Source of the DNA: Moritella sp. 24
Lineage (GTDB): Bacteria; Pseudomonadota; Gammaproteobacteria; Enterobacterales; Moritellaceae
DNA length: 64,000 nt
Assembly (NCBI RefSeq): GCF_018219155.1
Contig: NZ_CP056123.1
Coordinates: 62,001 to 126,000 of the forward strand
Direction of reading: 5' to 3'
Translations under genes and position numbers: made by a program
In this document: positions 40,384-49,315 of the stretch, in pieces
Position numbering within the stretch: position 1 is the stretch's first letter
How the letters are laid out: each line of letters opens with the position of its first letter
The notes under the pieces: model-generated
The model's input: only the letters and a program-made list of their open reading frames with translations
Told to the model about the DNA's origin: nothing
Database searches by the model: none

Positions 40384-42995
40384 TTTGGTTTGTCCGAGCG
40401 CATGGAGCTAGTGTAAAGTTTCTTCACGTTTAATTTTTTAGCGGTTTGTTTTTGCCCATCTAATGAAAGAAAGTTGTTTTTTTGGAGCATGCTAATATCA
40501 CTGCAGTTATCACAGTTAAAGCTTGACGCTTGTAAGCTTGCGCCACCAAAAAAGGGCTTTTTCATATAAGACATGAAGAGGTAATGTTTAATATCTACGG
40601 CGTTAATATCTGCGGCGATAACCTGCGAGCCATCTTTAGCCACAATACCGAATGCTGCACTATTAAGTTGAATTTGGGCTGCATCAACGCTGCTATGCTC
40701 ACCTGCAGATATGGCTTTGTCGCGAATTTGACTGAATTGACTGTTACGGACGATAATGTCAGAACCGCTAATATCAATAGCATCACCACCGGATCTCACA
40801 CCGACAGTATTGAATTGACTGTCACTAATTCTACCTTTACAGAAATCACAGTCAAAGCCGTCAGAATACGCATTTTCAATGACTAGCTTAGTCAAATTAA
40901 ACGTGCTGTTTATCATGTTCAAAGCATCTTCAGAACGATTATCGCGTAACGTCATATCGCTGGCTTCAAGGTCGACATCATGCATATACAAGGCGCCTCT
41001 TGGTTGCCAGTTACCTTGTTTCGGGCTCGCGCTTGCCGTCATATTTAAATGGTGGATACTGGACTTACTACCTGACCCAAATACCGCAATACCTTGCCAC
41101 GTATTGTTACTATTTCCGGCTAATGTAACAGGGTATTGAGCGCTACCTTCAATATCAAGTTGACCAAAAATAAGCATGCCGCCTTGTTTACTAAATTTTA
41201 GTTTTGTATCCGCAGGCATATAAACACGTGTGTCTGCTGGGGTAATGAGGTAGTCATTTATTTGCCAATTACCTGGTTTAAAATACCAACCATCTTGTTG
41301 AGCTTGAATAAAATCGTATTTAGCAAGTACATCGGCTTCGTCTTGCATCGGCAAAGGTCGAGGTAAAAAGCTGGTTGCTGATTCTCCGAGGTTAAAGCGA
41401 TACGTCTGGAGCTTTTTATCTCCTTGGCGGCTGAGTAATTGAATGTTGTAGGCTTCAGCATTATCAATGATTAAACTGTCATCAGCTTGATTACTCGTGA
41501 GGGTGAACGGCAACTCAGGACTATCAGTTAAACTGATTTCACTACCCCATTTATCACTAACAATTAAATCAATAATGGATACTGGAACTTGATTGTTATT
41601 ACGTAATTGTAGTTGTTTTTCATTATTGCTATAGCGGAATTCACTCGCGAGATCCCACGGTAATTCAGCACTAAATGTATTCACATGACGATGCCAGTCT
41701 GTGGGCATTGTAGGTAATGAACGACAACCGTCTGCTAAACATTGTGCATGTGCAATTAAACTATCAAATTTATAACCCTGCAGTAGTGGCGAGCCATGCT
41801 GCATTTTCTTTAGAACCTGCTGCTGTAAAGATTCTAGTTGTTCGGGTAACTGCTTATTTTTAACTAAGGTGATTAAATGGTTTAACGATTGGTCGTATTG
41901 GTCTTTCACTTTGTTATCAGCAAGCATTGCTTGAATCAAAGGAAATTGTGTACTAACAGGTTGTAATAAAATCTTATCAGGTACTGGCGATAATGCTTCA
42001 TCACTTTGGATTGGTTCAAGTTTAGCTGTATGCGGGTTATAGTAAAAACGTAAATTATTCCAACTAAACGCATGCCATGCAGACCAAAGATCGACAGTTG
42101 CTAGATACTGTCCAAGTTTACGGCTATCAAATACATCGGATGCACTGCGGCGTTGATTGAGAAAGTCACTCAACAGAGTTAATGCGATCTTACGTTGTTG
42201 ATTTAAGCCAGGGTTACTAATTGCGTCGCTTTGTTGAAATACTTTAGGGCGAAACACTTTATGTAATAGATTATTATCTTCATTCTGTACGGCTTGTTCT
42301 AATTTTAAGATGAGCCCTTCGGTGCGGTTATTATTCGCGAGTAACTCTTTGGCAAATACTTCTTCTAATAGCATCAGTCCCCAAGGCGTCCCATTAACGG
42401 TTAAATTAACTGGGATATGCTGTGGTGAGATGATATCAAAACCAGCAATATCTAAGGTTTTACTAAATAATAACGGTGCATGATTACCGCGTACATTTGG
42501 GCTGAGTAAGGCGAAACGTTTCACTTTTAATAAGCTACTTTTACCTTTTAGCTCAACGCGTAATGACCAGCGTTGTGGCGCTTCCACGTGATCAAGCAAG
42601 TCCCCTTGTAAGCGTACTTTTGCGACATACTTATCTTCTAGATAGCTCACATTAGCTTTAACTTCGGCACGTTTGTCAGGAATCTGACCTTCTTGCAATG
42701 CTTGTTTACGGTCGGCCACCAAACGCATCCAATCTTGATACTTAATATCGAGTTGTAAATTAGGGATATTTGTATCAGCGTTGAGGTATTTCAATGGTGC
42801 ATCAATGACAGCATTTAATAGTTGCGTATTTTTAGCGCTGCTATCAGTACTGTGTGCAACAAAACCATGCTGAATAAGCATTTGCTTTACGGTTTGTGGT
42901 GACGGAATTAGAAGTACTAATACCAATAATACCCCACCAATTGTGTACCAACGATCGCGTTTTGCAAACCGCGATCTGTTTTCCGATAGGAGCAT
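40380..42995 (-). CDS. CotH-like kinase domain plus beta-helix membrane-anchored protein
   Basis: 871 residues. One membrane segment (about 16-32) places the rest in the periplasm. Residues about 60-400 have a CotH-like pattern: AKVRLQGDLLDH, W.LRVELKG.S, KRFALLSPN, NGTPWGLMLLEEVF, SAWHAFSWNNLRFYYN and PIQSDEALSP. CotH proteins are atypical protein kinases of spore coats and some secreted effectors. Residues about 600-830 form parallel beta-helix repeats (GDAIDISGSDIIVRNSQFSQ) with a CDFC pair and a CDNC pair. It begins two bases after the DUF4956 stop. Kinase residues were not individually verified. Confidence 0.78.
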   Translation of the reverse strand: MLLSENRSRFAKRDRWYTIGGVLLVLVLLIPSPQTVKQMLIQHGFVAHSTDSSAKNTQLLNAVIDAPLKYLNADTNIPNLQLDIKYQDWMRLVADRKQALQEGQIPDKRAEVKANVSYLEDKYVAKVRLQGDLLDHVEAPQRWSLRVELKGKSSLLKVKRFALLSPNVRGNHAPLLFSKTLDIAGFDIISPQHIPVNLTVNGTPWGLMLLEEVFAKELLANNNRTEGLILKLEQAVQNEDNNLLHKVFRPKVFQQSDAISNPGLNQQRKIALTLLSDFLNQRRSASDVFDSRKLGQYLATVDLWSAWHAFSWNNLRFYYNPHTAKLEPIQSDEALSPVPDKILLQPVSTQFPLIQAMLADNKVKDQYDQSLNHLITLVKNKQLPEQLESLQQQVLKKMQHGSPLLQGYKFDSLIAHAQCLADGCRSLPTMPTDWHRHVNTFSAELPWDLASEFRYSNNEKQLQLRNNNQVPVSIIDLIVSDKWGSEISLTDSPELPFTLTSNQADDSLIIDNAEAYNIQLLSRQGDKKLQTYRFNLGESATSFLPRPLPMQDEADVLAKYDFIQAQQDGWYFKPGNWQINDYLITPADTRVYMPADTKLKFSKQGGMLIFGQLDIEGSAQYPVTLAGNSNNTWQGIAVFGSGSKSSIHHLNMTASASPKQGNWQPRGALYMHDVDLEASDMTLRDNRSEDALNMINSTFNLTKLVIENAYSDGFDCDFCKGRISDSQFNTVGVRSGGDAIDISGSDIIVRNSQFSQIRDKAISAGEHSSVDAAQIQLNSAAFGIVAKDGSQVIAADINAVDIKHYLFMSYMKKPFFGGASLQASSFNCDNCSDISMLQKNNFLSLDGQKQTAKKLNVKKLYTSSMRSDKPK

Positions 42996-42997
42996 AA

Positions 42998-43720
42998 TTA
43001 TACTCCTGCAATATTATGTTGTTCGAGTAATGATAACGCCACCCCTGGATAACGTTGTTTTAACGCTTCAAATAGATTATCGAGATGCTCGCTATTGGCA
43101 AAAGAAATAAAGAACGTGGCCTCAATGAGCTGCTGTTCATGATCGTAGCGTCGTAAATCGCTCCGTGTTGTGTGGGTGGTAAAAATGTCCTGCAGTTCGC
43201 TAATACTAATTTCAGCTTCGCCTTCATGTTGGTGGCGTAACGATAAGAAAATCCCTTTCTCACCATGATGTTCTGTTTTTGAGTGTTTGATAAAACTCAC
43301 TAATATCAATGTTGTAATACAGGCGGTGATCGCGGCAACTGTTTGTCCTGCACCGAGTGCGACAGCGATACCAATATTTAAAAATAAATATAATAGTTCT
43401 TCTGGTTCTTTAATCGGCGTACGGAAACGGACGATTGAGAGTGCACCAACTAAGCCTAATGCCAATGCGAGAGAGGCTTTTACGATGGAAATAATTAAGA
43501 TTACCGTCAGCATTAGAAGAGGAAACAAGCGCGAGAAATCTTGTCGGTTACAAAATGAAGAGGCAAAATACCGGAAATGGGCGCCAATAACCCAAGATAA
43601 TATAAAACCTATGATGAGGTTGAGTAACAATGGCGCTAGCATGACACTGGCAAAAGGGAAGAACATGTCCTGGACTTCATTTGGTAGAAATGCGGCTACG
43701 GCTGGGCTAATTTGTTCCAC
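42998..43720 (-). CDS. DUF4956 integral membrane protein
   Basis: 240 residues with four to five membrane segments in the N-terminal 150 residues, then a soluble C-terminal ACT/ferredoxin-like domain (EATFFISFANSEHLDNLFEAL). The conserved block LGLVGALSIVRFRTPIKEPE matches DUF4956. The GTG at 43720 is chosen because AAGGAG lies eight bases upstream; the ORF extends to 43795 without such a site. First gene of a tight four-gene leftward operon with CotH-like, VTC and a large exported protein. DUF4956 and VTC genes are known to co-occur in other bacteria. Confidence 0.85.
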   Translation of the reverse strand: MEQISPAVAAFLPNEVQDMFFPFASVMLAPLLLNLIIGFILSWVIGAHFRYFASSFCNRQDFSRLFPLLMLTVILIISIVKASLALALGLVGALSIVRFRTPIKEPEELLYLFLNIGIAVALGAGQTVAAITACITTLILVSFIKHSKTEHHGEKGIFLSLRHQHEGEAEISISELQDIFTTHTTRSDLRRYDHEQQLIEATFFISFANSEHLDNLFEALKQRYPGVALSLLEQHNIAGV

Positions 43721-43945
43721 AATAAACTCTCCTTGAATGTGGGTATTCAGAAATATATAACTAATTTCTATGCTGTTATAATCCAGTGTAGGCAATATTT
43801 TGTAGATTGAGGGGTCGTTGATATTATTTGCGATAATTTTGTTTCTGTTAGAGTTTGTTTACTACACTGGTATACTGTTAAAATTACTGACTGCGTTATT
43901 CACATAATTGCTATAGCGACTTATTTAACCTGAGATCGAATTATC

Positions 43946-45775
43946 ATGACTGCACCTGTATCTACCTTACCCTCAGCTCAAAATGTGCTTGAGACTGTTT
44001 TTGGTTATCAACAATTTCGTATGGGTCAGGAAGATGTCATCGCACACACTGTTGCTGGTCTAGATAGTCTGGTTATCATGCCCACTGGTGGCGGTAAATC
44101 ATTGTGCTATCAAGTACCTGCATTGGTACGCGGTGGTTTAACAATCGTGCTTAGCCCACTCATTTCATTAATGAAAGATCAGGTGGATGCATTGCGTGCG
44201 AGTGGTGTTTCAGCCGCTTATATGAATTCGACATTGGGGCGTCAAGAATCTGCTCAAATCTTTAATGACATGCACAACAATCGACTTCAAGTTTTGTATT
44301 TATCGCCAGAACGCTTGATGTTGGGGGATTTTTTGCAGTCGCTTCAACAATTACCAATCAGTTTGTTTGCCATTGATGAAGCCCATTGCATTTCCTCTTG
44401 GGGTCATGATTTTAGACCGGAGTACAACGAGTTAGGTAAGCTTAAACAACTTTTTCCACATGTTCCTGTTATGGCATTAACGGCCACTGCTGATGACGCT
44501 ACGCGCTGTGATATTTTAAATCAGTTACAAATGAATGACCCTAAAGTCAGCATGTCGAGCTTTGATCGCCCTAACATTCGTTATTCATTGGTAGAAAAAT
44601 TTAAAGCCTTAGATCAATTAAAGCGTTATGTAAAACAGCAAGATGGCGTTAGTGGTATTGTTTATTGCACTAGTCGTAAACGAGTTGAAGAAGTTGCTGA
44701 AGGTTTAGCTCGTGCTGGGTTTGATGCGAAACCGTATCATGCTGGTTTATCGCAGCAAGAACGCCAAGATACCCAAGAAACATTTATTCGTGATGAACTG
44801 GATATCGTGGTTGCAACTGTGGCATTTGGTATGGGCATCAATAAACCGAATGTACGTTTTGTTGTGCATTATGATTTACCAAAAAATATCGAATCTTATT
44901 ATCAAGAAACCGGCCGAGCAGGACGTGATGGTTTGCCCGCAGAGGCCTTACTCATGTTTGATCCCGCAGATATTATGCGCGTTCGTTACATGGTTGAGCA
45001 AACCGAGAATGAGCAGCAGCAGCGTGTGGAAATGCATAAACTCAATACCATGGTCGCTTTTGCTGAAGCGCAGACTTGTCGCCGTCAGGTACTGCTCAAT
45101 TACTTTGGTGAATTTAATGATGGTTCATGTGGTAACTGCGATATTTGTTTAGACCCGCCAAAACGCTATGACGGCGCAAAAGATGCACAAATGGCATTAT
45201 CGTGTGTGTATCGTGTTGGTCAGGCATTTGGTATGGCGTACGTTGTTGACGTATTAAGAGGTTCACAGAATCAGCGGGTGAAAGAACGTGGTCACGATAA
45301 ATTAACAACGTTTGGTATTGGTAAACATAAGTCACAAGAACATTGGTTAAGTGTATTGCGTCAATTAGTTCATAGCGGATTATTATTACAAAATATTACC
45401 CGTAGTTCGGTATTACAATTAACGGAAGCGGCGCGTCCGGTATTACGTGGCGAACAAGAACTTGAATTAGCGGAACCACGCTTGCAGCCAATGACGAATG
45501 TAGACAAAGCACCAAAACGCAGTAGTCGTATTGCTAACTTTAATTATGACCGTAAACTGTTTGCTGCACTGCGTAAGCTACGTAAAGACATTGCGGACAG
45601 TGAAAATATACCGCCTTACGTTGTTTTTAATGATGCTTCGTTAGCTGAAATGGCAGAAATCAAACCACAGAGTGAAGCTGAAATGCTGGATATTAACGGT
45701 GTTGGTCACGTTAAATTAGAGCGTTTTGGTCGTCAATTTTTAACTAAAATAGCATCTTACGATTCATCGTATTAA
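43946..45775 (+). CDS. recQ: ATP-dependent DNA helicase RecQ
   Basis: 3'-5' helicase for recombination and fork repair. 609 residues with Walker [34 protein letters not shown], the [10 protein letters not shown] motif VI, a zinc-binding cysteine cluster ([12 protein letters not shown]...CGNCDIC), the winged-helix domain and a C-terminal HRDC domain ([23 protein letters not shown]). Divergent from the DUF4956 operon. Confidence 0.98.
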   Translation: MTAPVSTLPSAQNVLETVFGYQQFRMGQEDVIAHTVAGLDSLVIMPTGGGKSLCYQVPALVRGGLTIVLSPLISLMKDQVDALRASGVSAAYMNSTLGRQESAQIFNDMHNNRLQVLYLSPERLMLGDFLQSLQQLPISLFAIDEAHCISSWGHDFRPEYNELGKLKQLFPHVPVMALTATADDATRCDILNQLQMNDPKVSMSSFDRPNIRYSLVEKFKALDQLKRYVKQQDGVSGIVYCTSRKRVEEVAEGLARAGFDAKPYHAGLSQQERQDTQETFIRDELDIVVATVAFGMGINKPNVRFVVHYDLPKNIESYYQETGRAGRDGLPAEALLMFDPADIMRVRYMVEQTENEQQQRVEMHKLNTMVAFAEAQTCRRQVLLNYFGEFNDGSCGNCDICLDPPKRYDGAKDAQMALSCVYRVGQAFGMAYVVDVLRGSQNQRVKERGHDKLTTFGIGKHKSQEHWLSVLRQLVHSGLLLQNITRSSVLQLTEAARPVLRGEQELELAEPRLQPMTNVDKAPKRSSRIANFNYDRKLFAALRKLRKDIADSENIPPYVVFNDASLAEMAEIKPQSEAEMLDINGVGHVKLERFGRQFLTKIASYDSSY

Positions 45776-45784
45776 GGGAAAATA

Positions 45785-46072
45785 ATGAGCTGGACTCTCG
45801 CAAAGCAACAAGCGACTGATAATATTTTAATGTTAGAGCATGATGGATTAGATTTTGAGAATTTCACCTCTCTTGCGCCTAAATTAGTTAGCGTATTGGA
45901 TGCGCGCTTATGCGATAAAAATTGGGGCGCAGATCGCCACGCTTGGGTTCTTGAATACAAAGATATTAATTTGCTATTTGAATTTGAAGATTACACTTGT
46001 TGTGCATGGCTTGCTGTTGCACGCGAAGAAGAAAAAGGCATCTTAGCCGAAATAGCTGACATACTTGCTTAG
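45785..46072 (+). CDS. DUF3630 family protein
   Basis: 95 residues, acidic, with a conserved WGADRHAWVLEY...FEFEDYTCCAWL core. Function unknown; the family is commonly found next to recQ in Vibrio and Shewanella relatives. Nine bases after recQ with AAGGGA as ribosome-binding site, so cotranscribed. Confidence 0.82.
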   Translation: MSWTLAKQQATDNILMLEHDGLDFENFTSLAPKLVSVLDARLCDKNWGADRHAWVLEYKDINLLFEFEDYTCCAWLAVAREEEKGILAEIADILA

Positions 46073-46105
46073 AGGTGAGCGGTCTTAGCTGCTAACGGGT
46101 AGAAA

Positions 46106-46471
46106 TTAGAAATATTCTTCTTCATTAAACCATAACTCCGCCTGTAGAGTAGTTGCGAAACTTTCGACAGTGATAGGGTTAATCGCGTCAATGGCTGCTG
46201 CAACCGAGTGTAGCCATTTAGGCTCAGAAATCAGCGCAATTTTATGCCAGTATTGCCAATATTTTATTCCCATCATGGCATCATCGACTAAAGCATGCAG
46301 TTCGAATCCGGTAAAATCATCTGCAAATATAACGCAGACATTCAGTTGGCTATGTTGTTTTAGAATATCACTGATAACGGGTTCTAATACATTCTCATAA
46401 TCACTGTGTGTGATCGTTTTGGAAAGATTAATAAAGAGGTTGGCTTCAGATAGATTAATGATTGTGATCAT
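46106..46471 (-). CDS. SpoIIAA-like (STAS-related) protein
   Basis: 121 residues resembling the SpoIIAA-like family, which has a lipid/ligand-binding STAS-type fold: ENVLEPVISDILKQHSQLNVCVIFADDFTGFEL, then MGIKYWQYWHKIALISEP. The ATG at 46471 is preferred because GGAG lies six bases upstream; an ATG two codons earlier abuts that site. Function unknown. Convergent with the recQ operon. Confidence 0.8.
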   Translation of the reverse strand: MITIINLSEANLFINLSKTITHSDYENVLEPVISDILKQHSQLNVCVIFADDFTGFELHALVDDAMMGIKYWQYWHKIALISEPKWLHSVAAAIDAINPITVESFATTLQAELWFNEEEYF

Positions 46472-46615
46472 GGACATCTCCGAGTGGCTGAATGTCCTTC
46501 ATTTAGCGTAAAGACGTTAATTAAGGGGCGCAAAGCGGCTAACATTCATGATGATGCATTAATTATAGTCGCTTTTACTGATAGTTATTAATCTTGCGCG
46601 GTTAACTTATCGCGA

Positions 46616-46747
46616 TTATCGACTTTTCACAATAAACATACTGATCAGCACGCTGACAATAATAAGGGTGAGGGCGATAACACTAAACGAGGCAATGCCA
46701 ACAGTATCAGAAAAAAGATCGCTTAAAAGTTTAGTCCAAATTTCCAT
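46616..46747 (-). CDS. Small membrane protein, DUF3149-like
   Basis: A 43-residue protein too short for most gene callers: MEIWTKLLSDLFSDTVGIAS followed by one membrane segment (FSVIALTLIIVSVLISMFIV) and KSR. GAGGA lies eight bases before the ATG. Composition and layout fit the DUF3149 family of tiny single-span proteins. Function unknown. Confidence 0.72.
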   Translation of the reverse strand: MEIWTKLLSDLFSDTVGIASFSVIALTLIIVSVLISMFIVKSR

Positions 46748-46922
46748 TGTATTAGTCCTCTTATTCTTGATGATATCAGCAAGTCAGTGTGGTTATATTG
46801 AGTTAACATGGCTTACTTATTTATAGGTAATAGTACGGATATTCTCGTTTGATAAACTGATCCAGATCAGGAATGCTTTTGTTACTGTTATGTTATTTTT
46901 AAAGTGTGATAACGACTTGTTT

Positions 46923-46950
46923 TTGCATTCCTATCTGGCTTGGGTATAAT
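46923..46950 (+). promoter_or_regulatory. Promoter of yhhQ
   Basis: -35 TTGCAT (46923-46928), 16-bp spacer, perfect -10 TATAAT (46945-46950). Transcription would start near 46957, about 25 bases before the riboswitch aptamer. Confidence 0.75.
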
Positions 46951-46978
46951 GCGCGTCCGACTTAGGTCGAAAACAATT

Positions 46979-47019
46979 TGCATGGGTTCCCTCACCCCAT
47001 GAATTTAACTAAAAAGGTT
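46979..47019 (+). promoter_or_regulatory. preQ1-I-type riboswitch
   Basis: Stem CATGGG (46981-46986)/CCCATG (46996-47001) encloses a loop TTCCCTCAC, followed by an A-rich tail containing AACTAAAAAGG. This is the compact preQ1-I aptamer layout (P1 stem, TTC-rich loop, AACTAA tail). The final AGG is the Shine-Dalgarno of yhhQ, so ligand-stabilised pseudoknot formation would block translation. The next gene is a preQ1/preQ0-related transporter, which supports the call. Confidence 0.75.
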
Positions 47020-47023
47020 TATT

Positions 47024-47701
47024 ATGCGTGAATTAACTGCAATGCAGACGCGTCAAGCGTTGATCTGTCTCTCTTGTTTTCATATTTTAGTGATCACAGC
47101 GAGCAACTATTTAGTCCAACTTCCTATTAATATTTTTGGCTTCCATACTACGTGGGGCGCATTTACGTTTCCGTTTATTTTTCTGGCAACAGATCTGACG
47201 ATTCGTGTATTTGGTGCTGGCATGGCGAAACGTATTATTGCGCAAGTGATGTTACCGGCCTTATTGATCTCATATGCACTATCGGTGGTGTTTTTTGAAG
47301 GTAGCTATCAAGGTGTGGGTGGATTAAGTGAGTTTAATACTTTTGTCGGCCGTATCGCGCTAGCAAGCTTCTTGGCTTACTTATTTGGACAAGCACTCGA
47401 TATCATTGTTTTTAATCGTTTAAGACAATTAAAAACGTGGTGGGTTGCACCTGTATCATCAACCGTGTTCGGTAACTTACTCGATACTATCATTTTCTTC
47501 TTTGTGGCGTTTTATCAAAGTGTAGATCCATTTATGGCTGCTAACTGGGTAGAAATCGCAACGGTAGATTATGGATTTAAATTATTGATTAGTTTAGCTA
47601 TCTTCCTACCACTATACGGTGTGTTATTAACGAAGCTTGCAGGTGTTATCACCTTCGAATCAAGTCATAAAATAAATAAAACTTCGCCAAAATTGAGTTA
47701 A
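47024..47701 (+). CDS. yhhQ: Queuosine precursor transporter YhhQ
   Basis: Inner-membrane importer of 7-deazaguanine queuosine precursors (preQ0/preQ1), 225 residues with about six membrane segments. Motifs such as ITASNYLVQLPINIFGFHTTWGAF, FLATDLTIRVFG and STVFGNLLDTIIFF are typical of the family. Preceded by a preQ1-type riboswitch. Confidence 0.94.
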   Translation: MRELTAMQTRQALICLSCFHILVITASNYLVQLPINIFGFHTTWGAFTFPFIFLATDLTIRVFGAGMAKRIIAQVMLPALLISYALSVVFFEGSYQGVGGLSEFNTFVGRIALASFLAYLFGQALDIIVFNRLRQLKTWWVAPVSSTVFGNLLDTIIFFFVAFYQSVDPFMAANWVEIATVDYGFKLLISLAIFLPLYGVLLTKLAGVITFESSHKINKTSPKLS

Positions 47702-47726
47702 TTTAACTTATATTTTTGAGGGGGAT

Positions 47727-47762
47727 AAAGGCGCTAAACTTCATTGTTTAGCGCCTTTTTGT
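47727..47762 (+). terminator. Terminator after yhhQ
   Basis: 13-bp stem AAAGGCGCTAAAC/GTTTAGCGCCTTT with a short loop and T run. Confidence 0.9.
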
Positions 47763-47851
47763 TTTATTACAGTAATTGTTCGAGCAGTTTAAGGTATAAT
47801 CGCGACGTTTGAGATTTTACGCTTTTAATTTACACGCAATTGAGGTGCCGA

Positions 47852-49000
47852 ATGGCAACAGACGTGGGTTTATACGATGATATTCGTCCTTTTAATGATG
47901 ACGAAATAACAAGTGTTGTTGAACGCTTAGTTAATGATAAGGAATTTATTACGGCGATTGCGCATTTCCAATTTCCGCGCTTGAGCAAGCATTTTAGTTG
48001 GGTGCTATTCCCAATGATCCGTATGGTATTACGTCGTCAATGCCGCAAAGTCACCAGTGTGAAAGAAATTCAGCACAAAGTGATTTCATATATGGAAAAA
48101 ATGATCGCAACGACAACAACTCAAATAACCTTTAATGGTATTGAGAAGTTAGATCAGGATAAAAATTATCTGTTTATTTCCAATCACCGTGATATCGCGA
48201 TGGACCCAGCATTTGTGAATTGGGGTTTACATCAGAATGGTCTCGATACTGTCCGTATTGCGATTGGTGATAATTTATTGAAAAAACCATTCGTATCAGA
48301 TTTGATGCGATTAAATAAAAGCTTCATTGTGAAACGTTCTGCGAAAGGCGTGCGTGAAATGATGGCGGCATTTAAATCATTGTCTGGTTATATTTCTCAT
48401 TCTATTAAAACGGAACAACAGTCGATCTGGATTGCGCAAAAAGAAGGGCGTGCAAAAGACGGTAATGACCAAACTGATCCCGCTATTTTAAAAATGATGT
48501 ATATGAATGGTAAGGGACAGAAAATTAGTTTTCCTGAATATATGAAATCATTAAATATCGTGCCTGTGACGATTTCTTATGAATACGATCCAAATGATGC
48601 AGCAAAAGCCAATGAGCTTTCGCAATTAGCAACAACGGGTGAGTACAATAAAGCAGAGTTTGAAGACCTTGATAGTATTGTTCAGGGGATTATCGGCTTT
48701 AAAGGCCATGTAAATATCACCTTTGGTGATGTGATTGTTGATGACTTTGTAGATGCAAATGAATTAGCGTTGCGTATTGACCAAACGATAGATAATAACT
48801 ATCACCTACATGCAACGAACTTATTAGCTGCAGAACAATTACACGAAACAGCTGAATATAAGCAAGCTGCAAGTTCGGTAACAGTAGAGCAGCGTGCTAA
48901 GTTCGCTGCACATTTGCAATCAATACCTGCAACGTTACATAAAGCGGTATTGTCAGGTTATGCAAAATCAGTTGAGAAGAAAATAAAAACAATTAGCTAA
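47852..49000 (+). CDS. PlsB/PlsC-type acyltransferase
   Basis: 382 residues. The acyltransferase motif I appears as NHRDIAMDPAF (HX4D form, about residues 110-120); motif III-like IWIAQKEGRAKDG follows. Likely transfers an acyl group to glycerol-3-phosphate or a lysophospholipid; substrate not determined. The ATG at 47852 has GAGG six bases upstream; the ORF could start four codons earlier. It is a longer form than PlsC and resembles the GPAT-like proteins common in marine gammaproteobacteria. Confidence 0.83.
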   Translation: MATDVGLYDDIRPFNDDEITSVVERLVNDKEFITAIAHFQFPRLSKHFSWVLFPMIRMVLRRQCRKVTSVKEIQHKVISYMEKMIATTTTQITFNGIEKLDQDKNYLFISNHRDIAMDPAFVNWGLHQNGLDTVRIAIGDNLLKKPFVSDLMRLNKSFIVKRSAKGVREMMAAFKSLSGYISHSIKTEQQSIWIAQKEGRAKDGNDQTDPAILKMMYMNGKGQKISFPEYMKSLNIVPVTISYEYDPNDAAKANELSQLATTGEYNKAEFEDLDSIVQGIIGFKGHVNITFGDVIVDDFVDANELALRIDQTIDNNYHLHATNLLAAEQLHETAEYKQAASSVTVEQRAKFAAHLQSIPATLHKAVLSGYAKSVEKKIKTIS

Positions 49001-49028
49001 TCATATTCTTGATATTTATTTGTTAGCG

Positions 49029-49053
49029 AAAGCCCAGTATGACTGGGCTTTTC
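49029..49053 (+). terminator. Terminator after acyltransferase gene
   Basis: Stem AGCCCAGT/ACTGGGCT with loop ATG and T4. Confidence 0.8.
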
Positions 49054-49106
49054 ACTTTTTGTCTGACCGTAAATACGATTATTTTAATAATATTCATAAT
49101 AAACAC

Positions 49107-49136
49107 TTGCAAACCTAAATGAGAATGATTATTATT
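49107..49136 (+). promoter_or_regulatory. RyhB promoter with overlapping Fur box
   Basis: -35 TTGCAA (49107-49112), 17-bp spacer, -10 TATTAT (49130-49135). The segment 49117-49135 (AAATGAGAATGATTATTAT) is a good Fur box covering the spacer and -10, so iron-loaded Fur would repress it. Confidence 0.82.
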
Positions 49137-49141
49137 ACCTT

Positions 49142-49315
49142 GTTCTTCAGGAAGTCATTATTTATTTCGGATGGACAAGACATTGCTCACATTGCTTCCG
49201 GGTTAATTTTAATCCATTACTCCTTGCAGGGTAAACCGAATTTTTTCGGGCCGGTAGATCAAACTTCTTATCCCTCGATTATAGGGAAGTTTGATTATTA
49301 CCGGCTTTTTATTTT
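49142..49315 (+). ncRNA. ryhB: RyhB-like iron-responsive small RNA
   Basis: About 175 bases. The core at 49177-49199 contains GACATTGCTCACATTGCTTC, identical to the conserved pairing core of E. coli RyhB. A TCAGGAAG near the 5' end also matches. The 3' end is a long stem (GCCGGTA...TACCGGC with inner AAACTTC/GAAGTTT) followed by T5. Expressed under iron limitation, RyhB represses mRNAs of iron-using proteins with Hfq. The size is nearer the long Vibrio form than the 90-base E. coli form. A 74-codon ORF over it is not a gene. Confidence 0.92.
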
